Positions 8,875 to 18,762 are shown, counted from the stretch's first letter. The stretch is 64,000 bases of DNA from Pantoea septica (GCF_002095575.1 NZ_MLJJ01000011.1:58798-122797); one strand, 5' to 3'. The notes: generated by a model not told the origin, from the letters alone. Translations and numbers: made by a program.

Positions 8875-9919
8875 GCCGTCTCCTGCGGATGAGCCAGCAG
8901 TTCGCTCAGTTCCTGATAAACGCGCTGCGGCTGGATGTCGATCAGGCTCTGATGATAGCCCTGCGCGGCATCGCCTTTGCGAACCTTATGGTAGCCGGTA
9001 ATCAGGCGAATAATACGCACCTGCTTTGAAAGCGGCGGCGTGAAATCGGGGCTGCTTGGGCCGTACAGCGCCACCAGCGGCCGGTTGAGCGCGGCGGCGA
9101 TATGCATCAATCCCGAATCGTTGCTGACCACGGCGTCGCAGCGCGCGATCAGAATGACCGCCTGCTCAAGCTGCGTCTCGCCCGCCAGGTTGCGGCAGTA
9201 GTGGCGCGCCTCGGCGGGCAGCGCTGCGATAATCTCTTCGCCGCACTCGCGATCTTTTGCCGAACCAAACAGCACGACCTGTTTGCCTTCGGCAATCAGC
9301 TGCTGCGCCAGCGCGGCATAGTGATAGTGCGGCCAGCGCTTCGCCGGACCAAACTCCGCGCCCGGGCAAAAACCGATCAGCGGCCGCTCCGCCGGGATCT
9401 GAAACTGAGCGGAGGTTTCGATTTTTTCCTGGTCATCTACCTGAAGCTGAGGCCAGATCAGCGGCTGCGGCAGCTGCTGCGCCGAAGCGACCGGCGCGTC
9501 GCAGGCTAGCGCGATATAGCGCTCCACCATCAGCGGAAACGCCGCCTTGTCCAGCACGCGCACATCGTTCAGCAGGCCGTAGCGCATCTCGCCGCGCCAG
9601 CCGATGCGGCGTTTAATCCCGGCGAAAAAAGGCACCAGTGCGGATTTAAACGAGTTCGGCAGCACATAGGCGCGATCGTAGCCGCTGGCGCGCAGCGATT
9701 TGCCGATGCGCCGGCGCTCGCCGAGCGCCAGCGCCCCGTGCCCGAGCGGCATCGCCAGCGCCTGACTCACTTCCGGCATGCGCGACAGCAGCGGACGGCA
9801 CCAGGCCGGCGCCATCACGTCAATCACGGCGTCGGGATGTGTGCCTTGAGGGTGCGATAGAGGCTTTGCGACATCATCATATCGCCGACCCACGATGGGC
9901 CAATAACCAGAATTTTCAT
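8862..9919 (-). pseudogene. waaF: LPS heptosyltransferase II (WaaF), one-base frameshift
   Basis: The canonical start MKILVIGPSWVGDMMMSQ is at 9919, but this frame stops at 9824 after YRTLKAHIPTP. From about 9840 the other frame continues perfectly as HPDAVIDVMAPAWCRPLL to the normal end at 8862. Restoring one base near 9839-9845 gives a 352-residue WaaF of normal length with its usual motifs (PGAEFGPAKRWP, VVSNDSGLMHIAAAL, ALYGPSSPDF). The enzyme adds the second heptose, and its loss gives deep-rough LPS. The break lies in a short CACACA run. It may be a sequencing or assembly error, since downstream core genes and waaL are intact; a true mutation is the alternative. It starts 16 bp after hldD. 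Confidence 0.9.
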
Positions 9920-9935
9920 CGCGGGTACGCGTTCC

Positions 9936-10868
9936 TTATGCGCTGCGGTTCAGCCAGGCCATATACTCGGCTACGCCCTGCGCGACGGTTTTGAACGGCT
10001 TGTCATATCCGGCCGCGCGCAGGCTGGTAAGATCCGCCTGAGTATAGGCCTGATAGCGGCCCTTCAGTTTTTCCGGGAAGGGAATGTACTCAATTTGCCC
10101 TTTCTGGTGGAATTTCAGCACCGCGTCCGCCACTTCCTGGAACGATTCGGCGCGACCGGTGCCGCAGTTATAGATACCGGAGATCTTGTTTTCCCAGCAC
10201 CACAGATTGACCGCGACCACGTCGTCAACGTGGATAAAGTCGCGCTGGAAGCCCTCGCTGCCTTCAAACAGCTTAGGGTTTTCGCCGTTGGCGATCTGCG
10301 TGTTGAGATGGAACGCCACGCTCGCCATGCTGCCTTTGTGGCCTTCGCGCGGGCCGTAAACGTTGAAATAGCGGAAGCCGCACACCGGCGAATCCGCTTC
10401 CGGCAGGATCTGGCGCACATAGTGATCGAACAGCATTTTAGAGTAGCCGTAGACGTTCAGCGGCTGCTCATATTCGCGCTTCTCGATAAAGTTGTCGTTA
10501 CGTCCGCCGTAGGTGGCGGCGGAGGAGGCGTAAAGGAAAGGAATTTCGCGCTCAAGGCAGTAGTGCAGCAGATCTTTCGAGTACTGATAGTTATTGTCCA
10601 TCATGTACTTGCCGTCCCACTCCGTGGTCGCTGAGCAGGCACCTTCATGAAATACCGCCTCGATCGGACCGAAATCCTCGCCCGCTGCGATATAGGTGAG
10701 AAACTCCTCTTTATCCATGTAGTCGCTGATATCCAGATCGGCCAGATTGACGAACTTGGTGCCGTCTTTCAGGTTGTCGACGACCAGAATATCGCTGATG
10801 CCGCGATCGTTGAGCGCCTTGACGATATTGCTGCCAATCATTCCTGCGCCGCCAGTGACGATAATCAT
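9936..10868 (-). CDS. hldD: ADP-L-glycero-D-manno-heptose 6-epimerase
   Basis: A 310-residue short-chain dehydrogenase/epimerase that makes ADP-L,D-heptose for the heptosyltransferases beside it. The Rossmann motif [12 protein letters not shown] opens the protein, the catalytic YGYSK motif is near residue 140, and [16 protein letters not shown] follows. The ATG at 10868 gives the standard N-terminus and has AAGGTAGAG upstream; nine extra codons in frame upstream are ignored. First gene of the leftward core operon. A possible sigma32 promoter lies just upstream, fitting the heat-inducible htrM/rfaD gene of E. coli. Confidence 0.97.
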   Translation of the reverse strand: MIIVTGGAGMIGSNIVKALNDRGISDILVVDNLKDGTKFVNLADLDISDYMDKEEFLTYIAAGEDFGPIEAVFHEGACSATTEWDGKYMMDNNYQYSKDLLHYCLEREIPFLYASSAATYGGRNDNFIEKREYEQPLNVYGYSKMLFDHYVRQILPEADSPVCGFRYFNVYGPREGHKGSMASVAFHLNTQIANGENPKLFEGSEGFQRDFIHVDDVVAVNLWCWENKISGIYNCGTGRAESFQEVADAVLKFHQKGQIEYIPFPEKLKGRYQAYTQADLTSLRAAGYDKPFKTVAQGVAEYMAWLNRSA

Positions 10869-10884
10869 GTGCTCTACCTTTAAA

Positions 10885-10912
10885 CGTTGGGGCATGAAAC
10901 AGGCGGTTTCAC
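10885..10912 (-). promoter_or_regulatory. candidate sigma32 promoter of hldD
   Basis: Read leftward, GTGAAA (10907-10912) and CCCCAACG (10885-10892) are separated by 14 bp. They resemble the sigma32 CTTGAA and CCCCAT elements only in part. E. coli hldD is heat inducible, which is the main reason to mention it. The spacer also forms a TGAAAC/GTTTCA inverted repeat. Confidence 0.35.
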
Positions 10913-11100
10913 GCGCTAATGTCTCACATCATAACATTTCATCACGGAGCAGACAGCCAGATGACTCCGACACGCCGCCGCCTCCGCGCTTTCTGACGTG
11001 AACTATGCTGCAAAATTAACATTCTCCTGGTGGATTTATCGTTAGCACCCTTCTTCTTCAGTAAGATGTGCCGAATTTATGCCATCTGAGGAGAACAATG

Positions 11101-12294
11101 ATGACAGCGCAATTTTATCAGCAGATCCGCCAGCAGCTGGATACGGCGCACCGTGAAGGATTGTTTAAGCAGGAGCGCATCATTACGTCCGCTCAGCAAA
11201 CCGATATCGAAGTCGGCCAGCAGCAGGTGATTAACTTTTGCGCCAACAACTATTTAGGCCTTGCGAACCATCCGGCGCTGATTCAGGCGGCGAAAGAAGG
11301 CATGGAAACGCACGGTTTCGGCATGGCCTCGGTGCGCTTTATCTGCGGTACGCAGGATGCGCATAAGCAGCTGGAAAAAAAGCTGGCGGCGTTTCTCGGC
11401 ATGGAGGATGCCATTCTCTATTCCTCCTGCTTCGACGCCAACGGCGGCCTGTTTGAAACATTGCTCGACGCGGAAGACGCGATCGTTTCAGACGCGCTCA
11501 ATCACGCCTCGATTATCGACGGCGTACGGCTCTGTAAGGCGCAGCGCTATCGCTACGCTAATAACGATATGCAGGCGCTGCGCGCCTGTCTGGTCGAGGC
11601 GCGCGAAAAAGGCGCCCGCCATATTCTTATCGCCACCGACGGCGTCTTCTCTATGGACGGGGTGATCGCTAACCTGCGCGGCATCTGCGATCTCGCCGAC
11701 GAGTTCAATGCGCTGGTGATGGTGGATGACTCGCATGCGGTGGGCTTTGTCGGCGCGGCCGGTCGCGGCACGCATGAATATTGCGACGTAATGGATCGCG
11801 TCGACATTATTACCGGCACGCTGGGCAAGGCGCTGGGCGGCGCTTCCGGCGGTTATACCGCGGCTCGCGCCGAGGTCGTCGAATGGCTGCGCCAGCGCTC
11901 GCGCCCCTATCTCTTCTCTAATTCGCTGGCGCCGGCGATCGTTGCCGCTTCCATCCGCGTGCTTGACCTGTTGAGCGAGGGCGACGGTCTGCGGCAGCGC
12001 CTGTGGGACAACGCCCGCTTCTTCCGCGAAAAGATGACGGCGGCCGGTTTTACCCTGGCGGGCGCCGATCACGCCATTATTCCCGTCATGCTGGGCGAAG
12101 CGAGCGTGGCGCAGGAATTCGCCCGTTTGCTGCAGCAGGAGGGCATTTACGTTACCGGCTTTTTCTACCCGGTGGTGCCGCGCGGCCAGGCGCGTATCCG
12201 CACGCAGATTTCGGCGGCGCATACCCAGCAGCAGCTGGAGCGCGCGGTCGAGGCCTTTACCCGCATTGGACAACAGCTTGGCGTGATCGCCTGA
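11101..12294 (+). CDS. kbl: glycine C-acetyltransferase (2-amino-3-ketobutyrate CoA ligase)
   Basis: A 397-residue PLP enzyme of the alpha-oxoamine synthase family. It cleaves 2-amino-3-ketobutyrate with CoA to glycine and acetyl-CoA, the second step of threonine degradation. The PLP lysine lies in [15 protein letters not shown], and [11 protein letters not shown] gives the PLP-contacting Asp and His. Of the two adjacent ATGs (11098, 11101) the second aligns with E. coli Kbl and has better spacing from GAGGAG. It is followed after 10 bp by tdh, an operon conserved in enterics and Lrp-regulated in E. coli. It is divergent from hldD. Confidence 0.97.
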   Translation: MTAQFYQQIRQQLDTAHREGLFKQERIITSAQQTDIEVGQQQVINFCANNYLGLANHPALIQAAKEGMETHGFGMASVRFICGTQDAHKQLEKKLAAFLGMEDAILYSSCFDANGGLFETLLDAEDAIVSDALNHASIIDGVRLCKAQRYRYANNDMQALRACLVEAREKGARHILIATDGVFSMDGVIANLRGICDLADEFNALVMVDDSHAVGFVGAAGRGTHEYCDVMDRVDIITGTLGKALGGASGGYTAARAEVVEWLRQRSRPYLFSNSLAPAIVAASIRVLDLLSEGDGLRQRLWDNARFFREKMTAAGFTLAGADHAIIPVMLGEASVAQEFARLLQQEGIYVTGFFYPVVPRGQARIRTQISAAHTQQQLERAVEAFTRIGQQLGVIA

Positions 12295-12304
12295 GGAGCT
12301 CTGC

Positions 12305-13333
12305 ATGAAAGCGTTAGCCAAACTTCACGCCCAGGAAGGCATCTGGATGGTGACCGATGCGCCGATCCCGGAGCCGGGCCATAACGATTTGCTGATCAAA
12401 ATCCGCAAAACCGCTATCTGCGGCACCGATATCCACATCTACAACTGGGATGACTGGTCGCGTAAAACCATTCCGGTGCCGATGATTGTCGGGCATGAGT
12501 ATGTCGGTGAAGTCGTCGCCATCGGCCAGGAGGTGCGCGGCTTCAGCATCGGCGATCGCGTCTCCGGCGAAGGGCATATCACCTGCGGACACTGCCGCAA
12601 CTGTCGCGCCGGCCGCACTCATCTGTGCCGCAATACCATTGGCGTCGGCGTCAACCGGCAGGGCTGCTTTGCCGAGTATCTGGTGATCCCCGCCTTCAAC
12701 GCCTTCCGCATTCCCGACAATATTTCCGATGAGCTGGCCGCGATTTTCGATCCCTTCGGCAATGCGGTGCATACCGCGCTGTCGTTCGATCTGGTGGGCG
12801 AAGATGTGCTGATCTCCGGCGCCGGCCCTATCGGCATTATGGCGGCGGCGGTGTGTAAACATGTCGGCGCGCGCAACGTGGTCATCACCGACATCAACGA
12901 CTATCGCCTTGAGCTGGCACGCACCATGGGCGTGACGCGGGCGGTCAACGTGGCGCATGAAGATCTGCGCGCGGTGATGCGCGAGCTGGGCATGACGGAA
13001 GGGTTCGACGTAGGCCTGGAGATGTCCGGCGCGCCGCCGGCGTTTCGTACCCTGCTGGAGGTGATGAACCACGGCGGGCGTATTGCGCTGCTGGGCATCC
13101 CGCCGGGCGAGATGGCGATCGACTGGAACCAGGTAATCTTCAAAGGGCTGTTTATTAAGGGTATCTACGGCCGCGAGATGTTTGAGACCTGGTACAAGAT
13201 GGCGGCGCTGATTCAGTCAGGGCTCGATCTGACGCCGGTGATCACGCACCGCTACGCTATCGACGACTTCCAGCAGGGCTTCGACGAGATGCGCTCCGGA
13301 CGTTCAGGGAAAGTGGTGCTGAGTTGGGATTAA
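12305..13333 (+). CDS. tdh: L-threonine 3-dehydrogenase
   Basis: A 342-residue zinc-dependent medium-chain dehydrogenase that oxidises threonine to 2-amino-3-ketobutyrate using NAD+. Catalytic-zinc residues are in TAICGTDIH and GHEYVGEV. The structural zinc cysteines are in [15 protein letters not shown], and the NAD Rossmann motif is in [12 protein letters not shown]. Length is one residue more than E. coli. Second gene of kbl-tdh; GAGGAG-like sequence overlaps the kbl stop. A strong hairpin terminator follows directly. Confidence 0.97.
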   Translation: MKALAKLHAQEGIWMVTDAPIPEPGHNDLLIKIRKTAICGTDIHIYNWDDWSRKTIPVPMIVGHEYVGEVVAIGQEVRGFSIGDRVSGEGHITCGHCRNCRAGRTHLCRNTIGVGVNRQGCFAEYLVIPAFNAFRIPDNISDELAAIFDPFGNAVHTALSFDLVGEDVLISGAGPIGIMAAAVCKHVGARNVVITDINDYRLELARTMGVTRAVNVAHEDLRAVMRELGMTEGFDVGLEMSGAPPAFRTLLEVMNHGGRIALLGIPPGEMAIDWNQVIFKGLFIKGIYGREMFETWYKMAALIQSGLDLTPVITHRYAIDDFQQGFDEMRSGRSGKVVLSWD

Positions 13334-13334
13334 A

Positions 13335-13360
13335 AAAGCCGCGCGGGCGGCTTTCGTTTT
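13335..13360 (+). terminator. kbl-tdh terminator
   Basis: Perfect 8-bp stem AAAGCCGC / GCGGCTTT with a 4-base loop, followed by a T-rich tail that runs into the stop codon of the convergent gene. Confidence 0.9.
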
Positions 13361-14270
13361 ATTGCTGCTGCTTTTCCGCATCCGTCAGGTAGCGCACCTT
13401 GCGGGTGTAGTCCTGACCTTTAAAGGTCAGCGGCTGACGAGGATCGGCCAGATATTTTTGCCATTCGGAAAGCGGGAAGCCGCCGTGCGCGCCTACCACC
13501 TCTGGCGGTATGACTCCCGGCTTGCCGCCGATGCGCTTGGATACCGGCCAGTTCGCCCACTCGCCCAGGTTGACGGTGCGCAGGTCGAGCAGATCCAGCA
13601 GGCACGCCAGCGGCAGCTGATCGGTCGGCGGCTGGCTGTCGTTCATTAATTTCCAGGTGTCGTCGAAAAGCGTCAGCCAGAGCGGACAGACGCGCTGCCA
13701 GGTCTGCCGCGTAGCCGCCAGATAGGCGCCGTTAACGTGATCTTCGAGATAGGGGCGCACGCTGTGCTGATAGTAAGCGGGAATTGTCTCCAGCGGCGCG
13801 CCGGCCAGTTTGGCAATCATCTTGCCCTGGCGAAAGCTGGAGTAAAAATGGCCGTCTTTCATGTGAATGTCAGGCATTTTAAGCAGGTTGAGATCGGAAT
13901 CGATCATCAGGATCCCGTCGCCCTGCGCATGCAGCGGCGCCTGCATTTTTATCAGCCGGCTGCGATAAATTTGCTTGTAGGGATAGGCCTCTTCGCGATG
14001 CGGCACCTCCAGCGTCACAATGCGAGTTTTAGGCGTCAGCTCGCCAAATGCGGCGGCGGGCTGGTCGCTAACGATAACGATCTCCTGCGCCGCCGTGGCA
14101 AAGCGCTCGGCAAACAGCGCGCTGAGCTTCGCTTCCTCAACGTAATCCTCCCCGGTACAGGGAATGACGATAGAGGTCACGGGGATGGCGCCCTGCACGT
14201 CGGACTGCGCGTAAGGCAGATTATGGCGTGCGCGCACGCGGCGAAAACGGGGATTGAGAAAGTTAAGCAT
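13359..14270 (-). CDS. putative glycosyltransferase, unassigned family
   Basis: A 303-residue soluble protein I do not recognise by name. It has features of a GT-A glycosyltransferase: an N-terminal TSIVIPCTGEDYVEEA segment, then ILMIDSDLNLLKMPD containing a DxD-like metal site near residue 125. A conserved-looking acidic motif (SQPPTDQLPLACLLDLL) is near residue 215. There is no signal peptide or membrane segment. The start overlaps the stop of the upstream GT4 gene by 8 bp, so the two form an operon and probably act on one glycan. Neither gene is at this place in K-12. The DxD reading is an inference. Confidence 0.55.
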   Translation of the reverse strand: MLNFLNPRFRRVRARHNLPYAQSDVQGAIPVTSIVIPCTGEDYVEEAKLSALFAERFATAAQEIVIVSDQPAAAFGELTPKTRIVTLEVPHREEAYPYKQIYRSRLIKMQAPLHAQGDGILMIDSDLNLLKMPDIHMKDGHFYSSFRQGKMIAKLAGAPLETIPAYYQHSVRPYLEDHVNGAYLAATRQTWQRVCPLWLTLFDDTWKLMNDSQPPTDQLPLACLLDLLDLRTVNLGEWANWPVSKRIGGKPGVIPPEVVGAHGGFPLSEWQKYLADPRQPLTFKGQDYTRKVRYLTDAEKQQQ

Positions 14271-15489
14271 GCTTCTTCCTTGTGACGCTTTTTAGGATGG
14301 TTTCCACGCCGTTTACATAATTTTCGATGGCGTACTGCGATCGAACGCGCGCCGACGCGGCATGGGTTAATCGTTGACGTAAGGCCTCGTCCTGCCAGAG
14401 CGTGACGAGGTGCTGAGTTAACTGCGCCACGTCGCCATATTCGAACAGCAGGCCGGTGTCGTCAGGGCTGATTAGCTCCTCTGTGCCGACCACGCGTGAG
14501 CCAATCACCGCCGTATTGACCAGCATCGCTTCCAGCACGACGCGCGGCAGACCCTCGCTGCGGGACGCCAGGATAAAGACGTCGAACGCGGCGAGGTAAT
14601 CCAGCGCGTTATTCTGAAAGCCGGTAAAGATGACCCGATCGAGAATCGCCTCTCTGGCGGCCTGCTGGCGCAGCGCAGCCGCTTCAGGTCCATCGCCGAC
14701 CACGATCATTTTCCAGTTCGCGTCGGGACAGGCCTGTTTGAAATGGCTCAGCGCCTGCAGAACATGGTGGTTCGACTTACGCAGGATCAGCGAGCCGATG
14801 GTGCCGAAAATAAAGGTGTCCGCCGGCAGGTTTAAGCGCTGGCGCACCGCCGCGCGCTCAGGCAACGGCTGATGGATATCGATCGCATTGGAGACGGTAA
14901 AACAGCGCGACGCCTCGACGCCGCCGTCGCGTAAGGTCTGATTCACGCCGTGAGAGACGGCGATAACGGCATCGCACCCATCATTGACCATTTTCGCCAG
15001 GCGGGCATTCATCAGCGGCTCAATGCGGCAGTGCTGTACCACGGCAATATCAAGGCCTTGTGCGGCGAGGTAGCCTTCAACGTTAGTGCTCGGCTGATTA
15101 TTCATATAGAGCGTATCGTAGCGGCCTTGCTGCAGCAGCGCGCGCAGCTTGCGGGCATTTGGCCGGACGCGCCAGCGCGCATCGATAGCGTCGACCGCTT
15201 CTTTTTTCAGGCGGCGATTGAAGAAAAGCAGGGCGCGCGCCGCTTCTTTAGCGAGCTTCGCCCAGCCGGGCTGTTTTTTCTGAGGAATAAAGATGACCGG
15301 TATGGCGATGGCGTTCAGCACCGACTCGATGGTTTCACCGTTACCGCGCGCGTAATTGTGATAAAAGCAGCAGGTGATATCGAAAGCGTCGCGGTCGATG
15401 CGCTTAAGCAGTTCCAGCATGCTGTTGGTGCCGCCACCCCATTCTCTGCCGTTATCCAGCAGCATAACTTTTTGTTTTGCCGTCCTCAT
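14263..15489 (-). CDS. GT4 family glycosyltransferase
   Basis: A 408-residue GT-B enzyme. The N-terminal loop LLDNGREWGGGTNSMLELL, a central FGTIGSLILRKSNH segment and the EX7E motif in SRSEGLPRVVLEAM identify family GT4. It is transcribed with the following DxD protein and in the same direction as envC-yibQ, 104 bp after yibQ. Likely role is synthesis of a surface glycan, perhaps an LPS core or exopolysaccharide modification; the sugars are unknown. It interrupts the tdh-yibQ adjacency seen in K-12. Confidence 0.7.
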   Translation of the reverse strand: MRTAKQKVMLLDNGREWGGGTNSMLELLKRIDRDAFDITCCFYHNYARGNGETIESVLNAIAIPVIFIPQKKQPGWAKLAKEAARALLFFNRRLKKEAVDAIDARWRVRPNARKLRALLQQGRYDTLYMNNQPSTNVEGYLAAQGLDIAVVQHCRIEPLMNARLAKMVNDGCDAVIAVSHGVNQTLRDGGVEASRCFTVSNAIDIHQPLPERAAVRQRLNLPADTFIFGTIGSLILRKSNHHVLQALSHFKQACPDANWKMIVVGDGPEAAALRQQAAREAILDRVIFTGFQNNALDYLAAFDVFILASRSEGLPRVVLEAMLVNTAVIGSRVVGTEELISPDDTGLLFEYGDVAQLTQHLVTLWQDEALRQRLTHAASARVRSQYAIENYVNGVETILKSVTRKKHA

Positions 15490-15593
15490 CCTGACAGAAA
15501 TCCTTATAACCGGTCAGCGTCGCTCGCACCGGATTATAGTGATTTCTGATCAGAAAAGAATGTTAAGACTGAAACAGCACGCGAAATAGCGTG

Positions 15594-16498
15594 TTAAAAA
15601 AGCTGTTTCAATCCTGTAACCACTACGCTCTGGCTCGCGCTCTCCCACACCGCTTCAAGCGCCCTGGTCGCCGGAACCGGCTGCGGCTGCACTTTACAAA
15701 TGCCTGGCGGCTGGAAGCCCGGCTTATGCGGACGCGGCGGCTGCTGCGTTTTCGCTGGCGACGTCGTGCCGCGCAGCGGTTCGTTCAGCAGCTGGCTTGG
15801 GCGCACCAGCGTAATATCCGCAGGCAGCGTTGGCAGCATCTGCTGCAGCACGCGCACCGTATTAGGATGCGGATGGCCGATAGCGATGGCATAGCCGTCG
15901 CGCTGCGCCAGCTTCACGGCGCGGGTAAACTGTTGGCGAATCGCGTTGATATCCTGGCTGTCGTCGAGAAAAACGCGGCGCTTCAGCACCTTCACGTGCG
16001 TGCCTTGCGCGGCGGGCACCGACTGGCTGTTGCCGATAGTCATGCTGTCGAGAAATAAAAATTGTACTTATTAAGCGCCTGCATCACCTTTACCATGCCG
16101 GGCAGGCTGGAGGTCATTTTGCTGCCCATATGGTTGTTCAGGCCGACGGCATAAGGCACGCTGTTGACCGCGCTGCGCAGGATGCGCGCGATCTCTTCGC
16201 TACTCATCTCCGGCGTCAAGGTATCTTTCTCCAGCGGCTGTTTGCTGAGCGGCGCCATAGGGAGATGGATCAGCACCTCATGGCCGCTTTGATGCGCTTT
16301 CGTTGCCATCTGGCGCGCGCCGGGCGCGTCAGGCAGCACTGCGACGGAGATCGCGGCGGGCATCTGCAGCACTTTGTTTTCTTCAGAAGGACGATAGCCG
16401 AAGTCGTCGATAACGATGGCGAGTTTGCCCGCATGGGCGGCGCAGCTTAACAGCAGTCCGCCGATAGCGGCGGCGAGATGGCGACGTTGATAAAACAC
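15594..16498 (-). pseudogene. yibQ: YibQ divergent polysaccharide deacetylase, one-base frameshift
   Basis: The gene starts at a GTG (16498) adjoining the envC stop. It has a signal peptide and KLAIVIDDFGYRP, typical of the periplasmic YibQ family (divergent polysaccharide deacetylases). The frame ends at 16040 after YNFYFSTA, while the -1 frame carries on as LDSMTIGNSQSV to the normal end at 15594. One missing base at about 16050-16056, in a T/C run, explains this. The repaired product would be about 301 residues with normal family motifs (GHPHPNTVRVLQQ). E. coli yibQ is non-essential, so a real mutation is tolerable, but a second -1 indel 6 kb from waaF also suggests sequence error. Confidence 0.9.
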
Positions 16499-17800
16499 TT
16501 ATCTTCCTAACCACGGGAGTGGATTGACGGCCTGTCCCTGACGTCGGATTTCAAAATAGAGCGACGGCGTACCGCGTCCGCCGCTGGTGCCCACCAGGGC
16601 GATAGGCTGTCCTGCCTTCACCTGGGCGCCAACGCTAACCAGCGCGCTCTGGTTATAGCCGTAGAGACTCATATCTCCTTTGCCGTGCTCAAGCACGACG
16701 ACGAGCCCGTAGCCCTGCAGCCAGTCGGCCATCAGCACGCGGCCGTCGGCAATCGCTTTGACTTCGGCGCCTTCCGGCGCATCGATCACCAGCCCTTTCC
16801 AGCGCAGTTCGCCCTGAAGCTGTTCCCCGAAGCGATGTTCGATACGACCGCGCACCGGCCACAGGGCCTGGCCGCCTGCGCGGCCCAGACCGCCGGTTCG
16901 CGCCACCAGTTCGCGCTCGCTCTGGGTGGGCTGGTAGGTCGATCCTTTGGCTTTCGCCTGCGCCTGACGCTGGCGCACTTTTTCCGCTTCCCGCGCCTCG
17001 CGCGCCGCGCGCTCTCGCGCCTCGCGTTCGGCCCGGGCGATTTTGTCCTGCAGGCGGCTTTCGTTCTGCCGCATCTCCACCAGATCGGCCTGGTCTCTTT
17101 CCAGCGCGTTTTCCAGTTCGCTCAGCGTTTTCTTACGCGCCGCGCTCGCCTGCTCCAGCTTCTGCTGCTGGCCTTGCTGCTGGGCCAGCAGCGTTTTTTG
17201 CTGCTGCTGTTTCTGCTCCAGCGACGCTTTTTGCTCACCCAGCGTCTGACGCGTTTTTTGCAGCGCGTCGATGCTCTGCTGACGCGCGTCGTTAAGATAG
17301 CCGAAGTAGGCGAGAATACGTTCGCTGCGTTGGCTCTCTTCGCCGCCCAGCAGGAGCTGCACGCCGTTATGCTTGCCCTGACGAAAAGCCGCATCCAGCT
17401 GCTGAGCCAGCAGGGTTTCCTGCTGCGCCTGCTGCTTTTCAAGCCGCGCGATCGAGGCGGTGAGCTGGCTGACTTCGCGGCTGAGCGCGTTCAGGCTATT
17501 GCGGGTTTCGCGCAGCTGACGGCTGGCCTGCGCAATGATCTTTTCCTGGCTCTGCAGCTGATCGAGTAGCTTGCTGCGCGCAAGCTTTTGCGCCTTAACG
17601 CTTTTCTCTTTTTCGGCGATATTTTGCTGAATGGATTTCAGCTGCGATTTGCTGTCGTCAGCGCTGTGCGCGGCCGCAGGCAATAACAGAACGCCCGCGC
17701 AGAGCAGGCTGAAGGAGAGAGTGGACAAGTGTGCAGGCAACGGGTGTTTCTTTCCGCTGTGACGAGTCCTTGTGGCTAAAACAGTCGCTTTTCCCTTCAT
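16499..17800 (-). CDS. envC: murein hydrolase activator EnvC
   Basis: A 433-residue periplasmic division factor. It has an N-terminal signal region ending near AAAHS, then a long Q/E/K-rich coiled coil (about residues 45-290), then a C-terminal LytM (M23) domain with GELRWKGLVIDAPEG and VEHGKGDMSLYGYNQ-like sequence. As in E. coli, the LytM domain lacks a full zinc site; it activates amidases AmiA and AmiB under FtsEX control. The ATG at 17800 was chosen because it directly precedes the signal sequence. The frame is open 42 codons further upstream. In K-12 gpmI lies directly upstream; it is missing here. Confidence 0.93.
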   Translation of the reverse strand: MKGKATVLATRTRHSGKKHPLPAHLSTLSFSLLCAGVLLLPAAAHSADDSKSQLKSIQQNIAEKEKSVKAQKLARSKLLDQLQSQEKIIAQASRQLRETRNSLNALSREVSQLTASIARLEKQQAQQETLLAQQLDAAFRQGKHNGVQLLLGGEESQRSERILAYFGYLNDARQQSIDALQKTRQTLGEQKASLEQKQQQQKTLLAQQQGQQQKLEQASAARKKTLSELENALERDQADLVEMRQNESRLQDKIARAEREARERAAREAREAEKVRQRQAQAKAKGSTYQPTQSERELVARTGGLGRAGGQALWPVRGRIEHRFGEQLQGELRWKGLVIDAPEGAEVKAIADGRVLMADWLQGYGLVVVLEHGKGDMSLYGYNQSALVSVGAQVKAGQPIALVGTSGGRGTPSLYFEIRRQGQAVNPLPWLGR

Positions 17801-18054
17801 AGGCCAGTGATTATTCCACGATGAACAGCCGCTTACCAGCGCAACGCCGCGGGATTTCCTTTTCCAAAGATGTCGGTATTTATCCTGATGCCGAATAAGG
17901 GTTGCGCCATTTTTGCGATACAGCAATTTTTTTTAGAAAATGACGCACAAATCGTAACTCTGGCCGCTTAGCGTCTGTACATGAGAAGTGGCGCAGGTAT
18001 ACTCAGAACCCTTGTTTTTAGCTTAATTAGCCCGGTCTGGAGTCTTTACCCCTC

Positions 18055-18486
18055 ATGCAAGAAATTATGCAGTTTGCAAGCAATCACACCATCCTCAGTC
18101 TGGCATGGGTCGTTTTACTGGTTTTGGTGATTGTTACCACCTTTAAAGGGATGTTTTCTAAGGTGAAAGTTATCAGCCGCGGCGAAGCGACCCGCCTGAT
18201 TAACAAAGAAGAGGCGGTAGTAGTGGACGTGCGGTCGCGTGACGATTACCGCAGAGGACATATTTCGGGCGCGCTGAACGTTGCGGCGGCGGACATCAAA
18301 AAAGGCAGCTTCGGCGAGCTGGAAAAGCATAAAGCTCAGCCCATAATTGTGGTGTGCGCCACCGGCCAGAGCGCGAGCGAGCCGGCTGAAAAGCTGAGCG
18401 CCGCCGGCTTTAGCCAGGTGACCGTTCTGAAAGACGGCATCAGCGGCTGGAGCGGAGACAACCTTCCGCTGGTGCGCGGAAAATAA
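18055..18486 (+). CDS. yibN: membrane-anchored rhodanese-like protein YibN
   Basis: A 143-residue protein with one N-terminal membrane span (about residues 12-30) and a single cytoplasmic rhodanese domain. The active-site loop is VVCATGQSA with cysteine 101, and [18 protein letters not shown] marks the domain start. Family knowledge suggests sulfur transfer or thiol chemistry, with no firm substrate. It heads the conserved yibN-grxC-secB-gpsA-cysE cluster. A TATACT -10-like sequence lies at 17998-18003. Confidence 0.93.
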   Translation: MQEIMQFASNHTILSLAWVVLLVLVIVTTFKGMFSKVKVISRGEATRLINKEEAVVVDVRSRDDYRRGHISGALNVAAADIKKGSFGELEKHKAQPIIVVCATGQSASEPAEKLSAAGFSQVTVLKDGISGWSGDNLPLVRGK

Positions 18487-18507
18487 CATCTTACCGAGGT
18501 ACGTAAC

Positions 18508-18762
18508 ATGGCTAATGTCGAGATTTACACCAAGGCGACCTGTCCTTTCTGCCACCGGGCGAAGGCGCTGTTGAGTCAAAAAGGTGTGTCGTTTCAGGAG
18601 ATCCCTATCGACGGGAACGCCGCGAAACGCGAAGAGATGATCAAACGCAGCGGCCGCACCACCGTGCCTCAGATTTTCATTGACGCGCAGCACATCGGCG
18701 GCTGCGACGACCTTTACGCGCTGGACAGTCGTGAAGGATTAGATCCGCTACTGCAGGCGTAA
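18508..18762 (+). CDS. grxC: glutaredoxin 3
   Basis: An 84-residue glutaredoxin with the dithiol active site CPFC at residues 12-15, the cis-proline motif TTVPQIF and the glutathione-binding GGCDDL. It reduces disulfides and glutathionylated proteins using glutathione. It lies 21 bp after yibN, with a GAGGT ribosome site, and 39 bp before secB. Confidence 0.97.
   Translation: MANVEIYTKATCPFCHRAKALLSQKGVSFQEIPIDGNAAKREEMIKRSGRTTVPQIFIDAQHIGGCDDLYALDSREGLDPLLQA

Noticed and set aside
9832..9893. Apparent alternative waaF start at 9893
   Set aside because: The first residues there do not resemble WaaF, while the true N-terminus is encoded in another frame from 9919. The ATG is incidental.
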